The translations under genes were made by a program, and so were the position numbers. 7,714 nucleotides of DNA from positions 1 through 7,714 of the forward strand of contig CALELW010000083.1 in assembly GCA_937902905.1 (NCBI GenBank), written 5' to 3'. This document shows, in pieces, positions 5,729 through 7,714 of this stretch. Below the pieces are notes generated by a model. That model did no database searches, was not told the DNA's origin, and saw only the letters and a list, made by a program, of their open reading frames with translations. Position 1 is the stretch's first letter. Each line of letters begins with the position of its first letter. The stretch is from an uncultured Clostridium sp. (GTDB lineage: Bacteria > Bacillota > Clostridia > Lachnospirales > Lachnospiraceae).

Positions 5729-6853
5729 TCATGAGCCAAGATTCGTACTAACTAATACAATGACAATGGACAGTAAAAACATAAGTCCGGATGCCAGTAA
5801 ATACCCTAACATCAGTTTTCCGCTTGTAGCTGCTGACTGTAAAACCATCACAATCCTGTGGTCGCTGACCGGCTGTGCAACCGCCCCTGCCACACGGTAT
5901 AAAAAGGTAAACACCAAAACTTTCATCATCGGGTAAAGACAAAGAATCACAATAGCAATCACGCCGCCTACACCGACCGCACTCTTAATCAACAGACCGC
6001 TTCCATATACTGTATCCATCACACTGCCTGCTGTATTTCCTACACCGGGCATTCCCTTTGCCACGTTCCAGACCGCATTGTTTCTCACACGGTCCATTAC
6101 CGGAACCAACAAGCCCTGGATTCCCTGATAGCCAATCATTGCTGCAAATAAAACACGAATTGACATCCTTAATACACTGCCAATTAAATCAACCATTTTC
6201 GAGAACCGGTGTCCTGCCATCTGATTGATCACACTTAGAAAAAAATAGATTTCAACCCCCGGCATCAAAAAATATTTCATTGCCATGGAAAGCAGCCCCA
6301 TCGCAAGAAGCATTGCTTCATAAAAGGCAAGCGAGCTCTGCATTTTCCCTCCATAACAAAGGGTAAGTGAAAAAGAGGGAATTAAGGCTTTCATAAAGGC
6401 AATCAGACTTTCCAGTGCTTTCTCCGCCACGGCATACACACCTAAAAATTCCGAAAGCACCAGAGAAAACAAAAGAAGAAATACGACAAAAAATCCGGTT
6501 TCTCCCAAATCGCCGTCTCCGATGGTACCGGCAAATTTCACAAAAATTCCTGCAAACACACTGAGTGCAAGAATATGTAAAATAGTTTTTTTCTGTGCAT
6601 CCCACTGACCGGTGACCTGTTCGCAGATACAATCAACAATTGCCCCAAAGGAAAAATCGGCCGTTCCATCCATAACGTCTGTAACATACTGCTGTAAGGA
6701 AAAACTTTGCTCTGTGTTTTCCTGCAAAGAAATATCCGCCTGTTCTAAAGACAATTCATTCTGCCACTCTTCTTTCTGCTTTGCCCCCGCCTCTGTATTA
6801 AATGAAAAACCAAATAGCAGAACCATTAAAAAAATGAAACATTTCTTTTTCAC
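5729..6853 (-). CDS. spoIIIAE: Stage III sporulation protein AE
   Basis: Polytopic membrane protein of the SpoIIIA channel, proposed to form part of the export-like core in the mother-cell membrane. The 374 residues start with a signal-peptide-like segment (basic KKK, hydrophobic 5-18, possible cleavage after AGA at 22-24). A short extracytoplasmic stretch follows (about 25-88), then several membrane helices at roughly 92-108, 120-140, 150-166, 176-195, 228-247, 290-328 and 345-368. A conserved-looking loop, NNAVWNVAKGMPGVGNTAG (258-276), precedes the last helices. The length is close to the B. subtilis protein (about 400). The start is GTG at 6853, overlapping the spoIIIAD stop as GTGA; a G-rich AGGGGG-like ribosome site lies roughly 8-9 bases upstream. 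Confidence 0.95.
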   Translation of the reverse strand: MKKKCFIFLMVLLFGFSFNTEAGAKQKEEWQNELSLEQADISLQENTEQSFSLQQYVTDVMDGTADFSFGAIVDCICEQVTGQWDAQKKTILHILALSVFAGIFVKFAGTIGDGDLGETGFFVVFLLLFSLVLSEFLGVYAVAEKALESLIAFMKALIPSFSLTLCYGGKMQSSLAFYEAMLLAMGLLSMAMKYFLMPGVEIYFFLSVINQMAGHRFSKMVDLIGSVLRMSIRVLFAAMIGYQGIQGLLVPVMDRVRNNAVWNVAKGMPGVGNTAGSVMDTVYGSGLLIKSAVGVGGVIAIVILCLYPMMKVLVFTFLYRVAGAVAQPVSDHRIVMVLQSAATSGKLMLGYLLASGLMFLLSIVIVLVSTNLGS

Positions 6854-7230
6854 TGCAACATATCCCCCAAAGTCTTTAAAAGCGTCTCGACAACCGGAAA
6901 ACTCACTAACATCATACTGATTTTTCCTATCATATTGACCTGACTGGCAACCGCTCCATTACCGGCATCCCGGCAAAGATTCACGACAAGCTGCGTCAAA
7001 TAGGCAATTCCTAACATTTTAAGAAGGATTCCTAAGTATTCTCTGCTTAAGCCGATTGCCTGTTCAAATTCATGGATTCTCTCAATCACCATCCGGATGG
7101 ACGACAAACTGTAAATTCCTAACAATAGGACTGTCCCTATCATCACCGCAACCGCATATTCCCGTTTCACACTGCCGGCTATTAAGGACAGAAAAACAGC
7201 CGCCAGACCAAGTACTGCCACTTTCACCAT
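6850..7230 (-). CDS. spoIIIAD: Stage III sporulation protein AD
   Basis: Small integral membrane protein of the SpoIIIA complex, 126 residues from the start chosen here. Hydrophobic helices lie at about 3-20, 25-43 and 98-116, with an amphipathic region (about 44-75) between. The stretch ILLKMLGIAYLTQL (68-81) followed by CRDAGNGAVASQV (86-98) is the family signature and matches the B. subtilis KIIGIAYIAEF / TKDAGQGAIASK pattern. The longest open frame begins at GTG 7239, three codons earlier. That GTG directly abuts the GGGGAGG ribosome site and overlaps it by one base, so it could not be positioned properly, while ATG 7230 lies 8 bases from it. The gene overlaps spoIIIAE by 4 bases and follows spoIIIAC by 14. 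Confidence 0.92.
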   Translation of the reverse strand: MVKVAVLGLAAVFLSLIAGSVKREYAVAVMIGTVLLLGIYSLSSIRMVIERIHEFEQAIGLSREYLGILLKMLGIAYLTQLVVNLCRDAGNGAVASQVNMIGKISMMLVSFPVVETLLKTLGDMLQ

Positions 7231-7238
7231 TTTTTCCA

Positions 7239-7245
7239 CCTCCCC
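7239..7245 (-). promoter_or_regulatory. Ribosome binding site deciding the spoIIIAD start
   Basis: GGGGAGG on the minus strand overlaps the last base of the spoIIIAC stop and lies 8 bases before ATG 7230. It overlaps GTG 7239, which excludes that codon as the likely start. Confidence 0.8.
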
Positions 7246-7439
7246 TACAATGAAAACATGTCCTCAACGCTTGTGAACAATTCAGAAATATAAGGAATAA
7301 TCCAAAACAAAACTAAAAGAAGTCCTGCTAAACTTACAATAAATGCCTGTTCATCGCGCCCGGATTGTTTGAGAATCTGATTTAAAATGGTAACTAAAAT
7401 TCCCACTAATGCAATTTTAAATATTATTGTTATTTCCAT
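7245..7439 (-). CDS. spoIIIAC: Stage III sporulation protein AC
   Basis: Very small membrane protein of the SpoIIIA channel, 64 residues with two hydrophobic helices (about 4-22 and 32-52) joined by a polar loop with QSGRDE. The family is about 65-68 residues and resembles the N-terminal half of SpoIIIAD. The ATG at 7439 is the only in-frame start that fits, yet the nearest good ribosome site (AAAGGA, about 7455-7460) is about 15 bases away. An out-of-frame ATG at 7450 lies closer to that site and opens a six-codon reading frame ending inside spoIIIAC. The start may therefore be used inefficiently or through re-initiation. It follows spoIIIAB by 39 bases. Confidence 0.92.
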   Translation of the reverse strand: MEITIIFKIALVGILVTILNQILKQSGRDEQAFIVSLAGLLLVLFWIIPYISELFTSVEDMFSL

Positions 7440-7478
7440 AGGTAATACATTCGTTCCTTTCTTCTTTTACACCGCCTC

Positions 7479-7714
7479 TTACACCATTAAAAGGCAGATT
7501 AAAACACCACTAAAAGCGCCTATCACCGGATACATACGAAGCCTTTCATGGCTTTCTTTTTCCGTTTGCTCCATTCTCAGTTTTAAGCGGCGTACATAGA
7601 TCTGAATGGTCGAAATCTGCATTTCCAAATCCAGATATCCGAGTGTACCACCTAATTTTTCCCACTCTTTTCGCTCTTCTTTTTCCATCTGCGACTTTGT
7701 TAAAACCTTTCTCA
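7479..7714 (-). CDS. spoIIIAB: Stage III sporulation protein AB, C-terminal part (cut by right window edge)
   Basis: SpoIIIAB is a membrane-anchored helical protein of the SpoIIIA complex, distantly comparable to secretion-system stalk proteins. Only the last 77 residues are visible. The frame is open to the right edge, so the ATG at 7688 is internal and not the start. The segment has EWEKLGGTLGYLDLEMQIST followed by IQIYVRRL and EQTEKESHERLRMYP, a long charged helix, and ends with a C-terminal membrane helix (PVIGAFSGVLICLLMV). The family's LG-x-x-LG-x-x-D-x-x-x-Q pattern is recognisable. The full family length is about 170 residues, so over half is missing. Upstream spoIIIAA would be expected beyond the edge. 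Confidence 0.9.
   Translation of the reverse strand, partial: RKVLTKSQMEKEERKEWEKLGGTLGYLDLEMQISTIQIYVRRLKLRMEQTEKESHERLRMYPVIGAFSGVLICLLMV

Noticed and set aside
5448..5732. Minus-strand 94-codon frame overlapping spoIIIAF, and a 104-codon one at 6318-6632 inside spoIIIAE
   Set aside because: Both are alternate-frame readings of membrane protein genes; the main frames have proper starts, ribosome sites and family motifs.
7231..7239. GTG at 7239 as the spoIIIAD start
   Set aside because: It overlaps the GGGGAGG ribosome site; ATG 7230, 8 bases away, is the better start.

Overview
The window looks like chromosomal DNA from an endospore-forming member of the Clostridia. The protein sequences resemble Lachnospiraceae most closely, but I cannot fix the genus by eye. 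Every convincing gene lies on the minus strand, packed head to tail with 4-14 base overlaps or gaps of a few tens of bases. No RNA genes, mobile elements, CRISPR arrays or rho-independent terminators were seen.

Right half (about 4044-7714, read right to left): the sporulation operon spoIIIAB (its C-terminal end only), spoIIIAC, spoIIIAD, spoIIIAE, spoIIIAF, spoIIIAG and spoIIIAH. These proteins build the mother-cell side of the SpoIIIA-SpoIIQ channel ('feeding tube') that links mother cell and forespore during engulfment. spoIIIAA, the ATPase gene, should lie just beyond the right edge.

Middle: a 64-base gap between spoIIIAH and the next gene. A near-consensus sigma-A promoter (TTGGCA, 17-base spacer, extended TATAAT) has its -35 box inside the last codons of spoIIIAH. 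A 10-bp dyad lies at the predicted transcription start.

Left half (1-3979, read right to left): a vegetative housekeeping cluster of a yqhY-like Asp23/Gls24 gene, nusB (transcription antitermination), xseA-xseB (exonuclease VII), ispA (farnesyl diphosphate synthase) and dxs (first enzyme of the non-mevalonate isoprenoid pathway, cut by the left edge). The order matches the Bacillus subtilis spoIIIA-accBC-yqhY-nusB-folD-xseA-xseB-ispA-dxs neighbourhood, but accB, accC and folD are absent here.

The most notable anomaly is in xseA. Its open frame ends in a tail unlike the family, while the expected conserved C-terminus is intact in the +1 frame and ends in a TAATG overlap with xseB. This marks a one-base shift at about 2084-2091, from a real mutation, an assembly or sequencing error, or (less likely) recoding. 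No wholly new system was found; the rest is a well-known conserved neighbourhood with some unusual regulatory details.
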